A DNA stretch of 64,000 nucleotides, taken from NCBI RefSeq assembly GCF_000633595.2, contig NZ_JIBU02000004.1, positions 124,001-188,000 of the forward strand, given 5' to 3'. The stretch's first letter is position 1. Every line of letters starts with the position of its first letter. This document shows positions 1 through 8,053 of the stretch, piece by piece. Below the pieces are notes generated by a model. The model was not told the origin of the DNA, searched no databases, and saw only the letters and a program-made list of their open reading frames with translations. The translations under genes and the position numbers were made by a program. The DNA is from Clostridium drakei. GTDB taxonomy: Bacteria; Bacillota; Clostridia; Clostridiales; Clostridiaceae.

Positions 1-310
1 ATATTCTGATAATGATTTGTCAATTGATGCTACCTTATTTGCAACATCACTTTTTATAGCATTTTTTGTATTTTCATCACTTGCATCCATTAATGAGCTG
101 CTTTTAGTTCGAATATATTCCACATTTGATTTCATATTCTCTAACTTAACAATTGGAGTCATTCTTGATTCACTTAGTTCTTTAATCCCAATATTAACTA
201 AGGACAATTGTTTTACTGAAGCAACCCCCATTATTAGTAAAAAAATAAGAAAACTAATAGCAAGAAAGCTAATTTTCTGTGCAATTTTTAAGTTTCTAAA
301 AAAATTCATG
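1..310 (-). CDS. Methyl-accepting chemotaxis protein, N-terminal part (cut by window edge)
   Basis: Read on the minus strand from ATG at 310, preceded by AGAGGAGG, the frame stays open to base 2 and gives 103 residues starting MNFFRNLKIAQKISFLAI. A basic N-terminus is followed by a membrane helix (about residues 11-33) and a helical extracytoplasmic segment with the 4HB_MCP look (QLSLVNIGIKELSESRM...). This is the usual start of a four-helix-bundle chemoreceptor. The HAMP and signalling domains would lie outside the window. A second receptor of the same class is at 8054-9772. An open frame on the opposite strand here is only its shadow. Confidence 0.8.
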
Positions 311-502
311 TAATTATCCTCCTCTGTATTTCTATTGTCTTTGGTACTTTATTGTTTACTACATTTTTACATTAAGTTTATATTTATATTTTAATATTAA
401 ATTGTTACAGTTAAGTTACAATTTAAACTTAACTTTAGCTACTTTTCCACATTTTATATGTGTATTCCATTTAAAAGATTTCAAACATTTATTTTACAAA
501 AA

Positions 503-530
503 AGTACTGACAAAATATATTGTCAGTACT
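503..530 (-). terminator. Terminator of the macAB-type efflux operon
   Basis: An 11-bp perfect stem (AGTACTGACAA / TTGTCAGTACT) with a 6-nt loop lies 16 bases after the permease stop. It is followed by a T-run when read on the minus strand, and there is also a T-run on the plus strand, so it may work both ways. It separates the efflux operon from the chemoreceptor at 1-310. Confidence 0.85.
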
Positions 531-545
531 TTTTTTATTTCACAT

Positions 546-1733
546 TTATTCGAATCTCAATGCTTCAATAGGACTCAATTTAGAAGCCTTATTAGCAGGG
601 TATACTCCAAAAACTATACCTACAAGAATAGAAAATAGAAATGCTTCTATTACCACATTATTAGATATTACAACAGATGTGTGAAAAAAAGTTTTCATTA
701 CATAAGCTGCTACATATCCACCTAAAACACCCAAAATCCCCCCAAAAGTACTTATACCTGCAGATTCTAATAAAAATTGCATCAGAATAGTTTTTCTCTT
801 GGCACCAATGGCTTTTCTTATTCCTATTTCTCTTGTCCTTTCAACTACTGAAACAAGCATAATGTTCATAATTCCTATTCCACCAACAAGCAGAGATATA
901 GCTGCTACTCCTGAAAGCATAGTAGTCATACTATCACTTGTTGAAGTGGCTGTTTCCAACAAACTAGACTGATCCATTATTCTATAATTAGTATTTTCTG
1001 AAGAATCACTGCTAAATTTATTGTTTAAAAATAACTGAAGATATCCTTTTGCTTCTGATATTGAATCCTGACTTTCTGCTTCCACATAGAAAGTTTTTAT
1101 CTCTGAAATCTTAAATAACCTTTGAACAACACTTAAAGGTACTATTATTTTGTCATCTGGAGAATCTTGTCCACTACCACCTTGAGTAGCAAGAACGCCT
1201 ACTATGGAAAATATACTTCCGTTTATATTAATTTCTTCTCCAACAACATCTGTACTTCCAAACAAAGTATCCGCAGCATTTGTACCAATTACTGCAACTC
1301 TATACCTGCTATCTACGTCATCTTGAGTAATAAATCTGCCACTAGTTACGCCTAATTTTCTTATAGTTGCAGAACTTGGTACACATCCTTCAATAGAAGC
1401 TGTAGTACTCTTTGAACTGGATTGTGATTTTACTGTGGCATTTTGCTGTGATGCTGAAGGTGCTATATCCTTTATTCCTGGTTTCTTTTTAAGTTCACTT
1501 AACTCACTACTTGTTACTGTTATACTTCTTCTTCCCATGATATTTACAGTTATAAGATTAGTTCCTAAACTTGAAATTTTAGAAGCTACGTCTTGTTTAG
1601 TTCCCTGACCCATACCTACTAAAGCTATAACAGAAGTAATTCCTATTATTATACCAAGCATAGTAAGGAAAGACCTCATTTTATTGGCTAAAACCGATGA
1701 AAATGCCATTTTTATAAGTTTACTAAATTTCAT
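546..1733 (-). CDS. MacB-type ABC transporter permease (FtsX family)
   Basis: A 395-residue membrane protein with an N-terminal helix at about 20-43, a large extracytoplasmic domain (about 45-270, MacB periplasmic-core type) and three C-terminal helices forming the FtsX domain, with the typical LLVGGIGIMNIMLVSV and TREIGIRKAIGAK segments. With the ATPase and adaptor upstream it would form a tripartite-like export pump, working here across a single membrane. The start ATG follows the ATPase stop directly, and its ribosome site (AAGGTG) lies in the ATPase's last codons, so translation is probably coupled. The substrate cannot be told from sequence; peptides, antibiotics or lipoprotein-like molecules are typical for the family. 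Confidence 0.9.
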   Translation of the reverse strand: MKFSKLIKMAFSSVLANKMRSFLTMLGIIIGITSVIALVGMGQGTKQDVASKISSLGTNLITVNIMGRRSITVTSSELSELKKKPGIKDIAPSASQQNATVKSQSSSKSTTASIEGCVPSSATIRKLGVTSGRFITQDDVDSRYRVAVIGTNAADTLFGSTDVVGEEININGSIFSIVGVLATQGGSGQDSPDDKIIVPLSVVQRLFKISEIKTFYVEAESQDSISEAKGYLQLFLNNKFSSDSSENTNYRIMDQSSLLETATSTSDSMTTMLSGVAAISLLVGGIGIMNIMLVSVVERTREIGIRKAIGAKRKTILMQFLLESAGISTFGGILGVLGGYVAAYVMKTFFHTSVVISNNVVIEAFLFSILVGIVFGVYPANKASKLSPIEALRFE

Positions 1734-2435
1734 TTAAATCACCTTACTATATTCACAATTTAATTCATCTGATTGAATATATCCATCTTTTACAGTTATT
1801 ATTCTTTTTGCCTGATGTGCAATTTCATTATCATGAGTTATAAGTACAATTGTATTTCCTTCTTTATTTAGTTCCTTAAGCATTTCAATAACTTCTTTCC
1901 CTGTTTTGCTATCTAATGCTCCTGTAGGTTCATCTGCTAATAATAACTCAGGCTCTGTAGCAAGAGCTCTTGCAATAGCAACTCTCTGCTTTTGTCCTCC
2001 AGAAAGTTCCGCAGGCCTATGTTTAATATGAGATATCAACCCAACTCTTTCTAGTGATTTCAAAGCTTTTTCTTTCATCTCTTTATTACTTAATCCTTGA
2101 TATATTAAAGGCAATTCCACATTGCCTAGCACATTCATTTTAGGAAGAAGATTATAATTTTGAAATATAAAGCCTATTTTTCTGTTACGAATCTCAGATA
2201 ACTTATTATCATTACAATTTGTATCTTCTCCATCAAGAATGTATTCTCCAGAGGTTGGAACATCCAAACAACCTATTATATTCATTAAAGTGGATTTACC
2301 TGCTCCAGAAGGCCCCACTATTGATACAAATTCACCTTTTTCTATATTCAGATTAACATCACTTAAAGCACTGTATTCACTACTACCCATTTTATAGACC
2401 TTATTAATATTCTTCATCTCTATAACAAGATTCAT
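1734..2435 (-). CDS. MacB/LolD-type ABC transporter ATP-binding protein
   Basis: A 233-residue nucleotide-binding subunit. Walker A GPSGAGKS is at residues 41-48, followed by the Q-loop (FQNYNLL), signature LSGGQKQR, Walker B LLLADEPTGALD and the H-loop (ITHD), all intact. It belongs to the MacB/LolD/FtsE group that pairs with FtsX-like permeases, and its partner is the next gene. Third-to-last in a three-gene minus-strand operon (adaptor, ATPase, permease) with 28 bp to the adaptor gene upstream. The GGAGG site before ATG at 2435 supports the start. Confidence 0.92.
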   Translation of the reverse strand: MNLVIEMKNINKVYKMGSSEYSALSDVNLNIEKGEFVSIVGPSGAGKSTLMNIIGCLDVPTSGEYILDGEDTNCNDNKLSEIRNRKIGFIFQNYNLLPKMNVLGNVELPLIYQGLSNKEMKEKALKSLERVGLISHIKHRPAELSGGQKQRVAIARALATEPELLLADEPTGALDSKTGKEVIEMLKELNKEGNTIVLITHDNEIAHQAKRIITVKDGYIQSDELNCEYSKVI

Positions 2436-2463
2436 ATTCTACCTCCATTAAACTACATATTAG

Positions 2464-3852
2464 TTAATTTCGTGGCATTCCTCCTCCACCAGACATTCCT
2501 CCACTTGGCATTCCACCTTGTTGATTGATTCTAGTCTTATTTGACTTACTATTGCTATTTGTATTAGTAGTTTGTGTAAGTTCTGTCATAACAACTTGAT
2601 TATCTTTAAGTCCACTGGTTATTTCAATTAAAGTTTTATTTTTAAGTCCTGTTTTTACTTCTACAAGCTTTCCTGGCCTTACATTATTAGAAGCTTTTCT
2701 ATTAGACGAAGCTGATCTACTTGTTTGCTCAGAAACCATGACGTATTTCTTTCCATTCTTTTCTGTAACAGCCTCCACTGGAACTGTTAACACATCTGTT
2801 TTATTTTGTACTTCAATGCTGACATTTGCATTCATTCCTATTTTCACATTCTCTGGGTTATCTATAGTCACAATTACACTATAAGTTGTTACATTATTGG
2901 TAGTTGTACCACTTTGTGAAATAGATTCAACACTACCTTTAAAAGTTTTATCTTTAATATCATCCAATTTTATTGTAGCTGTTTGTCCTACTTTTACTTG
3001 GTTAATATCCAATTCATCTACAGCTAGTGTCACTCTCATTTTAGATGTATCTGATATAGTAGCAATAAGCTTTTCATTTGTTACTATTTCACCATTTTTA
3101 ACATTTAATACTGTTACTATTCCACTTATAGGAGTAGTTATTGTAGACTTAGCTAAATTAGCTTGCTTGTCACTTAAATTTTTTTGTGCCAACTTAATAT
3201 CATTTTCTTTTTGAGCAATAGTATTATTTAAAGTTTTAGCATCAAGCCTAAATAATATATCTCCTTTATTAACGCTTTGGCCAGCTGATATACAAACTTC
3301 TGCTACTTTTCCACTAGAAGGAAATGGAACAGCTGTTTCATAAGAATTATCAGTTCCTACAGTTATCATAGCCATTCCCCCATAAGTAGACTTTATGGAA
3401 CTAACCTCATCTCCAGCTCCTGCATACACTGCTCTTACTTTTCCACTTATAGGAGCCTTTACTACAAGATCATCTAACTGATTTTTCAATGCTTGCAATT
3501 CTAAATAACTGTGCTGCAGCGAAATTTGAGCACTATCCACTGCCTGTTGAGTTGTACTGTCATCAATTTTGCAGAATAAATCACCTTTATTAACAGAAGC
3601 ACCTAATTTTGCTGTCATTCCATCTACTGTACCAGTGTTAGAGGAAAAAACATTTACTTCATTCACTCCTGTAACAGCACCTGTAGCTTCTACAGTAATA
3701 TCCAAATTAGTTTTTGTTGCCTTTGATAAAGAATATTTAGTAGATGACAGTACATTTTTAGATGTACTTTTTTTATATGCATAATATCCTCCAAAGCCAA
3801 CTATAATTATTAAAACTATTACAGCCGATATTTTTAAAATCTTTTCTTTCAT
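2464..3852 (-). CDS. Efflux periplasmic-adaptor (membrane fusion) protein, MacA/HlyD type
   Basis: A 462-residue protein with an N-terminal membrane anchor (about 7-27), then barrel-sandwich (lipoyl-like) halves, an alpha-hairpin, a beta-barrel and a C-terminal domain. Segments such as VKAPISGKVRAVYAGAGDEV and TTPISGIVTVLNVKNGE are characteristic of membrane fusion proteins. The C-terminus ends in a Gly/Met-rich tail (GGMPSGGMSGGGGMPRN) after an Asn/Ser/Lys-rich linker. It is the first gene of the efflux operon and is divergent from the two-component system at 4070. The 11-bp repeats at 3971-3999 lie in the shared promoter region. Adaptors of this type occur in Gram-positives with MacB-like pumps. 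Confidence 0.88.
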   Translation of the reverse strand: MKEKILKISAVIVLIIIVGFGGYYAYKKSTSKNVLSSTKYSLSKATKTNLDITVEATGAVTGVNEVNVFSSNTGTVDGMTAKLGASVNKGDLFCKIDDSTTQQAVDSAQISLQHSYLELQALKNQLDDLVVKAPISGKVRAVYAGAGDEVSSIKSTYGGMAMITVGTDNSYETAVPFPSSGKVAEVCISAGQSVNKGDILFRLDAKTLNNTIAQKENDIKLAQKNLSDKQANLAKSTITTPISGIVTVLNVKNGEIVTNEKLIATISDTSKMRVTLAVDELDINQVKVGQTATIKLDDIKDKTFKGSVESISQSGTTTNNVTTYSVIVTIDNPENVKIGMNANVSIEVQNKTDVLTVPVEAVTEKNGKKYVMVSEQTSRSASSNRKASNNVRPGKLVEVKTGLKNKTLIEITSGLKDNQVVMTELTQTTNTNSNSKSNKTRINQQGGMPSGGMSGGGGMPRN

Positions 3853-3970
3853 GCTCAGAAACCTCCAAATCTAGTTTATCGTCACTATCATTTCCTTAAT
3901 TTGAACTTTAATTATACTAAGTCATTTTTATCCACATTTTAATTCTACTCTAATAGCTTTATATAAATCT

Positions 3971-3999
3971 CGGCAAAATTGCGGCAAAATTGTGGCAAC
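3971..3999. promoter_or_regulatory. 11-bp tandem repeats in the divergent efflux / two-component promoter region
   Basis: Two identical copies of CGGCAAAATTG (3971-3981, 3982-3992) are followed by a partial third (TGGCAAC). The 11-bp spacing puts copies on one face of the helix, as in binding sites of OmpR/PhoB-type response regulators. The position between the efflux operon (start 3852) and the regulator gene (start 4070) makes it a candidate site for that regulator. Confidence 0.6.
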
Positions 4000-4069
4000 T
4001 ATAAATACCAAACAATTTCAAATGCTATTACAAGACGCTTATGTTAAAATTGATTAAGAGGTGAGTTAA

Positions 4070-4768
4070 TTGAATAAGAAACTGATATATATTGGCGACG
4101 ATGAAGTTAACATTTGCAACATAATAAAGTCTTTTCTTATCAAAGAAGGCTTCGAAGTAGAAGCATTTAATGATGGTCTTTCTATTCTTGAAGCTTTTAA
4201 TACTAAAGAACCAGATATGATCATACTAGATATTATGATGCCTGAAATGGATGGATTTTCGCTTTGTTCATTAATCCGCCAAAAAAGCTTCATCCCAATA
4301 ATAATAGTATCTGCTAAAGACACAGAGCCTGACAAAATAGCAGGCCTTACTTTAGGATGTGATGATTATCTTACTAAACCTTTTAGCCCTATGGAACTCA
4401 TAGCTAGGATTAAAAGCATTTTTCGTAGAATTGAATTGGATAAAGAGCAACATATTGAAGATAACAAAATTATTACTATTGGAGATATTTCTGTAAATAT
4501 TAATATAAAAGAAATACATTTTCATGGAAAGAATATAGGCCTTACAGGTATGGAATTTTCATTCATTTATTACCTTATAACAAACAAAAATAGAGCAGTA
4601 AGCCGAAGTGAACTATTAGATAAAGTTTGGGGATTCCAAAATGATGTAGAAACTAGGGCTACTGATGATATGGTAAAAAGAATTAGAAAAAAACTGCTAA
4701 ATGCTGGTTCTTGTTTAAAAATTGATACTGTATGGGGCTTTGGCTTTAAAATACAATTTAAGGAATGA
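4070..4768 (+). CDS. OmpR/PhoB-family response regulator
   Basis: A 232-residue protein with an N-terminal receiver (acidic pair D10-D11, phospho-acceptor Asp54 in LDIMMPEMDG, Lys103 in LTKPFSP) and a C-terminal winged-helix DNA-binding domain ending VDTVWGFGFKIQFKE. The start is TTG at 4070, with AAGAGGTGA five bases upstream; the in-frame GTG at 4061 runs straight into a stop. It is followed after 4 bp by its histidine kinase. Orientation and flanking 11-bp repeats suggest that it controls the divergent efflux operon and the two module proteins downstream. Confidence 0.93.
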   Translation: MNKKLIYIGDDEVNICNIIKSFLIKEGFEVEAFNDGLSILEAFNTKEPDMIILDIMMPEMDGFSLCSLIRQKSFIPIIIVSAKDTEPDKIAGLTLGCDDYLTKPFSPMELIARIKSIFRRIELDKEQHIEDNKIITIGDISVNINIKEIHFHGKNIGLTGMEFSFIYYLITNKNRAVSRSELLDKVWGFQNDVETRATDDMVKRIRKKLLNAGSCLKIDTVWGFGFKIQFKE

Positions 4769-4772
4769 TATT

Positions 4773-6224
4773 ATGAAAAAAACTACAATTAAATGGAGAA
4801 TTTTTAAATATAATATTATTATAATTATTATGTTAATTACACTAACTACAATAATATTTAATATTGCTATTCGTCTATATTTTGAAAAAGATTTATTTAT
4901 ACAATTAAATAAAATTGCATCAAATACTGAACGCATAGCCCTAAAACATGGTCCAGACTTTTTTGTAAAATCAGAAAAAGTTCCACCACCACCTCCTTCA
5001 CCTCAAAACAGTAATAGCCTTATACATTTTTATTTTATGCTAGATCGTTCATTAAAAGATTCTCTTACTGTTTTAAATGCAAATTATATTTTACTTGATA
5101 AATCTAAAAACATATTAACTCCTTTTCCAAGAGAATCATCTGTAAATTCAGCTGATATATTAAAACAAATAAATGAGACTGCAAGTAAATCAAAAAAACT
5201 TAGTTCTAAAAATTATTTGAACTTTTATTTATCTGGTACTGAATATATAGCACTAGTTAAACCTGTATCTGAAAAAAATTCCTTTGGATTAGGATGGATA
5301 ATCATATATTCAAACATTGAAAAAGTAAAACAATTGCAAATTGGAATAAATATTGTTCTTTCTATTATTTTAATTTTTTCATCATTGATTATTTTAATTT
5401 TTTCATCTATTTTATCAAAAAAAATATCTTCTCCATTTTCTACACTCAGTCAGCATATAAGATCTATTTCTGAAAGAAACTTTGATACCAAAATTAATAT
5501 GTCTGTAGATGATGAATTACGTGAATTTGTAAATAATATCAATATTATGTCTGAAAAATTAGAAATATATGATAAAGCACAAAAAACCTTTTTTCAGAAT
5601 GCATCTCACGAATTTAGGACTCCACTTATGTCAATCCAAAGTTATGCCGAAGGCATAAAGTATAAGGTGGTTGATACCGATGAGGCTGCGGACATTATAA
5701 TTGATGAAACAAAACGATTAACTCATTTAGTTGAAGATTTACTTTACTTATCTAGGCTTAATACAATAGATGATAATTATCATTATAATAATTTGGATTT
5801 TAACGATTTAATAAAAAGCTGTGTTAAACGCATGAATACTATCACTGTAAATAATAATATAAAAATCATTCTAAACAACATAGATAAAAAAATTGAAATA
5901 AATGCAGATGAAGAAAAACTTTCTCGAGCAATTGCTAATATAATAAGTAATTGTATCAGATATGCATCTAGTGTTGTTATATTAACAGTTAAAGTTATAG
6001 ATAGTAAAATAATCTTAACTATATCTGATGATGGAATAGGTTTTCAAGAAAATGATCTTCCTAATATATTTGAAAGATTTTATAAAGGTAAAAAAGGTAA
6101 CTTTGGTTTAGGCTTGCCTATCAGCAAAAATATTATTGAAAAACATAATGGAAAAATCATCGCTAAAAATTCTGATTCAGGAGCATTGTTTATAATTGAA
6201 TTGCCATTAATCAAAATCACCTAG
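4773..6224 (+). CDS. Sensor histidine kinase
   Basis: A 483-residue kinase. Membrane helices at about 13-35 and 190-213 flank an extracytoplasmic sensor region that carries a proline run (PPPPPSP, about 71-77). A HAMP-like linker, the H-box with His279 (ASHEFRTPL), N-box (NIISNCIRYA), DDGIGF and GLGLPISKN motifs follow. ATG at 4773 is preferred over an in-frame ATG 51 bases upstream because it has AAGGAATG just before it and the upstream stretch overlaps the regulator gene. Partner of the response regulator at 4070. Confidence 0.93.
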   Translation: MKKTTIKWRIFKYNIIIIIMLITLTTIIFNIAIRLYFEKDLFIQLNKIASNTERIALKHGPDFFVKSEKVPPPPPSPQNSNSLIHFYFMLDRSLKDSLTVLNANYILLDKSKNILTPFPRESSVNSADILKQINETASKSKKLSSKNYLNFYLSGTEYIALVKPVSEKNSFGLGWIIIYSNIEKVKQLQIGINIVLSIILIFSSLIILIFSSILSKKISSPFSTLSQHIRSISERNFDTKINMSVDDELREFVNNINIMSEKLEIYDKAQKTFFQNASHEFRTPLMSIQSYAEGIKYKVVDTDEAADIIIDETKRLTHLVEDLLYLSRLNTIDDNYHYNNLDFNDLIKSCVKRMNTITVNNNIKIILNNIDKKIEINADEEKLSRAIANIISNCIRYASSVVILTVKVIDSKIILTISDDGIGFQENDLPNIFERFYKGKKGNFGLGLPISKNIIEKHNGKIIAKNSDSGALFIIELPLIKIT

Positions 6225-6272
6225 TTTTCGTAATTTATAATTAAACGCACAATTTATCCATAATATGCCAAC

Positions 6273-6305
6273 TGTGACATAATTGTAACATGCCTGTAAC
6301 AATCT
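6273..6305 (+). promoter_or_regulatory. 11-bp tandem repeats before the module protein gene
   Basis: Three head-to-tail 11-bp units: TGTGACATAAT, TGTAACATGCC, TGTAACAATCT. They lie 54-86 bp upstream of the ATG at 6359. The core TGTnACA and the spacing fit a PhoB/OmpR-type response-regulator site. Similar arrays precede the efflux operon and the lipoprotein gene at 7845. Confidence 0.6.
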
Positions 6306-6358
6306 ACAATTATAATTATTATGAGATAAATTATTATTTTTAAAGAAAGGGTGATATT

Positions 6359-7057
6359 ATGAACGTTAATACTACAAATGACATTTATCAATATTTACTT
6401 AATCCTCTTTATAATAACAACTTAACAACTAATAGTACTAACAACTCTGATTCAAATGACTCAAATACTGATATAACTACTGACTCAATTCAATTAAGCA
6501 AAAAAGCTCTTGACACTTTAAGCTCTACAACATCATCAATAAAATATGGACAACCATATACTAATAGCATCAATAACTTTATTGCCCCTAACATTAACTT
6601 ATCTGATGGAATTAAATCAAAACTTAGTAGTCTTGTAACTGCTGGAACTATTACTCAAGATCAAGAAGATAAAATTGAAGATTTTATTCAACAAAAAAAT
6701 GAAGAAAGAAAATCTGAAATGGATACACTTAAAAATATGAGTGCTAGTGATAGAAAATCTTATTTGGAACAAAAGAAATCTGAAGGTAAACCTGACCTTT
6801 TAAAAGATTTAGTAAGTGCAAATATTATATCTCAGGATCAAGCTAATTCAATAGGAAGCCTTACTCCTACCCCACCAAACAAACTTTCTAATATGTATAA
6901 AAATAATTTAAATACAACAGTAAAATCTACACTAGATAACCTAGTAAATTCAAACGTTATAACTCAAGATCAAGAAGATACTATTATAAATTCTATTGAT
7001 GAAAATATAAATAAATCAAATACTGAAACTAATTCATCCCAGAATCAAGAAAGCTAG
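6359..7057 (+). CDS. Uncharacterised protein with three LV-x-G-x-IT-x-x-Q modules
   Basis: A 232-residue hydrophilic, Asn/Ser/Thr-rich protein with no signal peptide or membrane helix. It contains three copies of a short helical module: LSSLVTAGTITQDQEDKIED, LLKDLVSANIISQDQANSIG and LDNLVNSNVITQDQEDTIIN. The lipoprotein at 7294 carries two copies. The module resembles that of a clostridial unknown-function family (DUF2680-like, from memory). The ATG follows GAAAGGGTGAT. It lies directly downstream of the kinase gene but behind its own 11-bp repeat array, so is probably a target of the two-component system. Function not recognised. Confidence 0.75.
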   Translation: MNVNTTNDIYQYLLNPLYNNNLTTNSTNNSDSNDSNTDITTDSIQLSKKALDTLSSTTSSIKYGQPYTNSINNFIAPNINLSDGIKSKLSSLVTAGTITQDQEDKIEDFIQQKNEERKSEMDTLKNMSASDRKSYLEQKKSEGKPDLLKDLVSANIISQDQANSIGSLTPTPPNKLSNMYKNNLNTTVKSTLDNLVNSNVITQDQEDTIINSIDENINKSNTETNSSQNQES

Positions 7058-7200
7058 AATAACAAAATAAAATTTTATTTATAAATATCCAATAAAAATT
7101 TAATATATACATAATGTAAACTCGCTTAATTAGCTATATTAACTAAGTAAATAAGTTACACTAGCTTTGGATGTTTATAAACTAGCATATATTAAAGACT

Positions 7201-7230
7201 AAAGAGGAAGGTAAAGTCATCTTCCTCTTT
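7201..7230 (+). terminator. Terminator between convergent module-protein genes
   Basis: A 10-bp stem AAAGAGGAAG / CTTCCTCTTT with a 10-nt loop followed by TTAT, 140 bases after the stop of the 6359 gene. It lies between convergent genes and may serve both. Confidence 0.75.
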
Positions 7231-7293
7231 TTATCAATAAACCTTACTTAGTGGAAATGTTTCAGTCGTCATCCATTAGGTAAAACTTTTTCA

Positions 7294-7845
7294 CTAATTA
7301 GAACTTTGAGATGTTTGGCTACTACTGTTTGAAGTTGATTGTCCATTGTTCTTTTGAGGCATATTAGCACTTATCTTTTGCATAACAGCATCCGCTTGAG
7401 CTTGAGTTATAACCCCATCAGTTACTAGTTTGCTTAAAGGACTTTTACCTTTATTTTGATCGTTTCCTTGTAAGCTAGCTTGTCCATTTGATTGCTGATT
7501 GCTTTGTTGGCTACTTTGTTGATTTTGATTATTGTTCTGACCGTTATCTTGTGGTGGTTTGTTATCTCCACCTTTATTATCTGGTTTAGTTGTAAGAGCT
7601 GTTAGAATCTTATCTGATTGAGTTTGGTTTATAGTTCCTGCTGTTACAAGAGTTTTAAGACTTTCTTGTATCTGTGTTTTTCTTTCATCTGAGTTACTTG
7701 TTTTATTGCTACTCTGTGACGTTGTTTGTTTAGTACTACTAGCACTAGTACTGCTTTTACTACCACAACCTGCAAACAGAGATACTGACATAGCGACTGT
7801 AACTAAACACATAACAGATTTACTAAATAAATTATGTTTTTTCAT
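7294..7845 (-). CDS. Uncharacterised lipoprotein with two LV-x-G-x-IT-x-x-Q modules
   Basis: A 183-residue protein with a lipoprotein signal: basic start, hydrophobic core and lipobox LFAGC with Cys27. A Ser/Thr-rich linker is followed by module 1 (LKTLVTAGTINQTQSDKILT), a long Gln/Asn-rich stretch (about 95-130), module 2 (LSKLVTDGVITQAQADAVMQ) and a Ser/Gln tail. It would be anchored on the outer face of the membrane. It shares its module with the 6359 product and its promoter has four 11-bp repeats, so both are likely under the adjacent two-component system. A role in envelope sensing or as pump accessory is only inference. Confidence 0.78.
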   Translation of the reverse strand: MKKHNLFSKSVMCLVTVAMSVSLFAGCGSKSSTSASSTKQTTSQSSNKTSNSDERKTQIQESLKTLVTAGTINQTQSDKILTALTTKPDNKGGDNKPPQDNGQNNNQNQQSSQQSNQQSNGQASLQGNDQNKGKSPLSKLVTDGVITQAQADAVMQKISANMPQKNNGQSTSNSSSQTSQSSN

Positions 7846-7907
7846 TTTTATTATACCTTCCTTTTTTATACTTAATATTAACTTTATTTACTAATATTAA
7901 TACTTTT

Positions 7908-7951
7908 TTATCACAATTTCATAACAATTTCATAACAATTTAACAACAATT
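7908..7951 (-). promoter_or_regulatory. Four 11-bp tandem repeats before the lipoprotein gene
   Basis: On the plus strand the units are TTATCACAATT, TCATAACAATT (twice) and TAACAACAATT, end to end. On the gene's own strand this reads as repeated AATTGTTATGA. They are 63-106 bp upstream of the ATG at 7845, an activator-like position. Period and core (TTGTnA) match the other arrays in this locus. Confidence 0.6.
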
Positions 7952-7986
7952 TACTTTATTTGAATAATATTTGTTGTTTAAATTTT

Positions 7987-8040
7987 AAAACCGTCGATAT
8001 TAACAGCTAACCTTTGAAGGTTTGCTAATACCAACGGCTT
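7987..8040 (-). terminator. Terminator of chemoreceptor gene
   Basis: A long imperfect hairpin just beyond the receptor stop: AGCTAACCTT/AAGGTTTGCT at the tip and an outer CCGTCGATATTA / TAATACCAACGG stem. On the minus strand it is followed by TTTTAAAATTT. Confidence 0.7.
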
Positions 8041-8053
8041 TATATAATGATTC

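Noticed and set aside
17-313. 98-residue plus-strand frame with hydrophobic start
   Set aside because: Exact antisense of the chemoreceptor N-terminus, which has a good ribosome site and family-like sequence.
3971-7951. Short regular repeats considered as CRISPR
   Set aside because: Units of 11 bp with no spacers, located in promoters; no cas genes.
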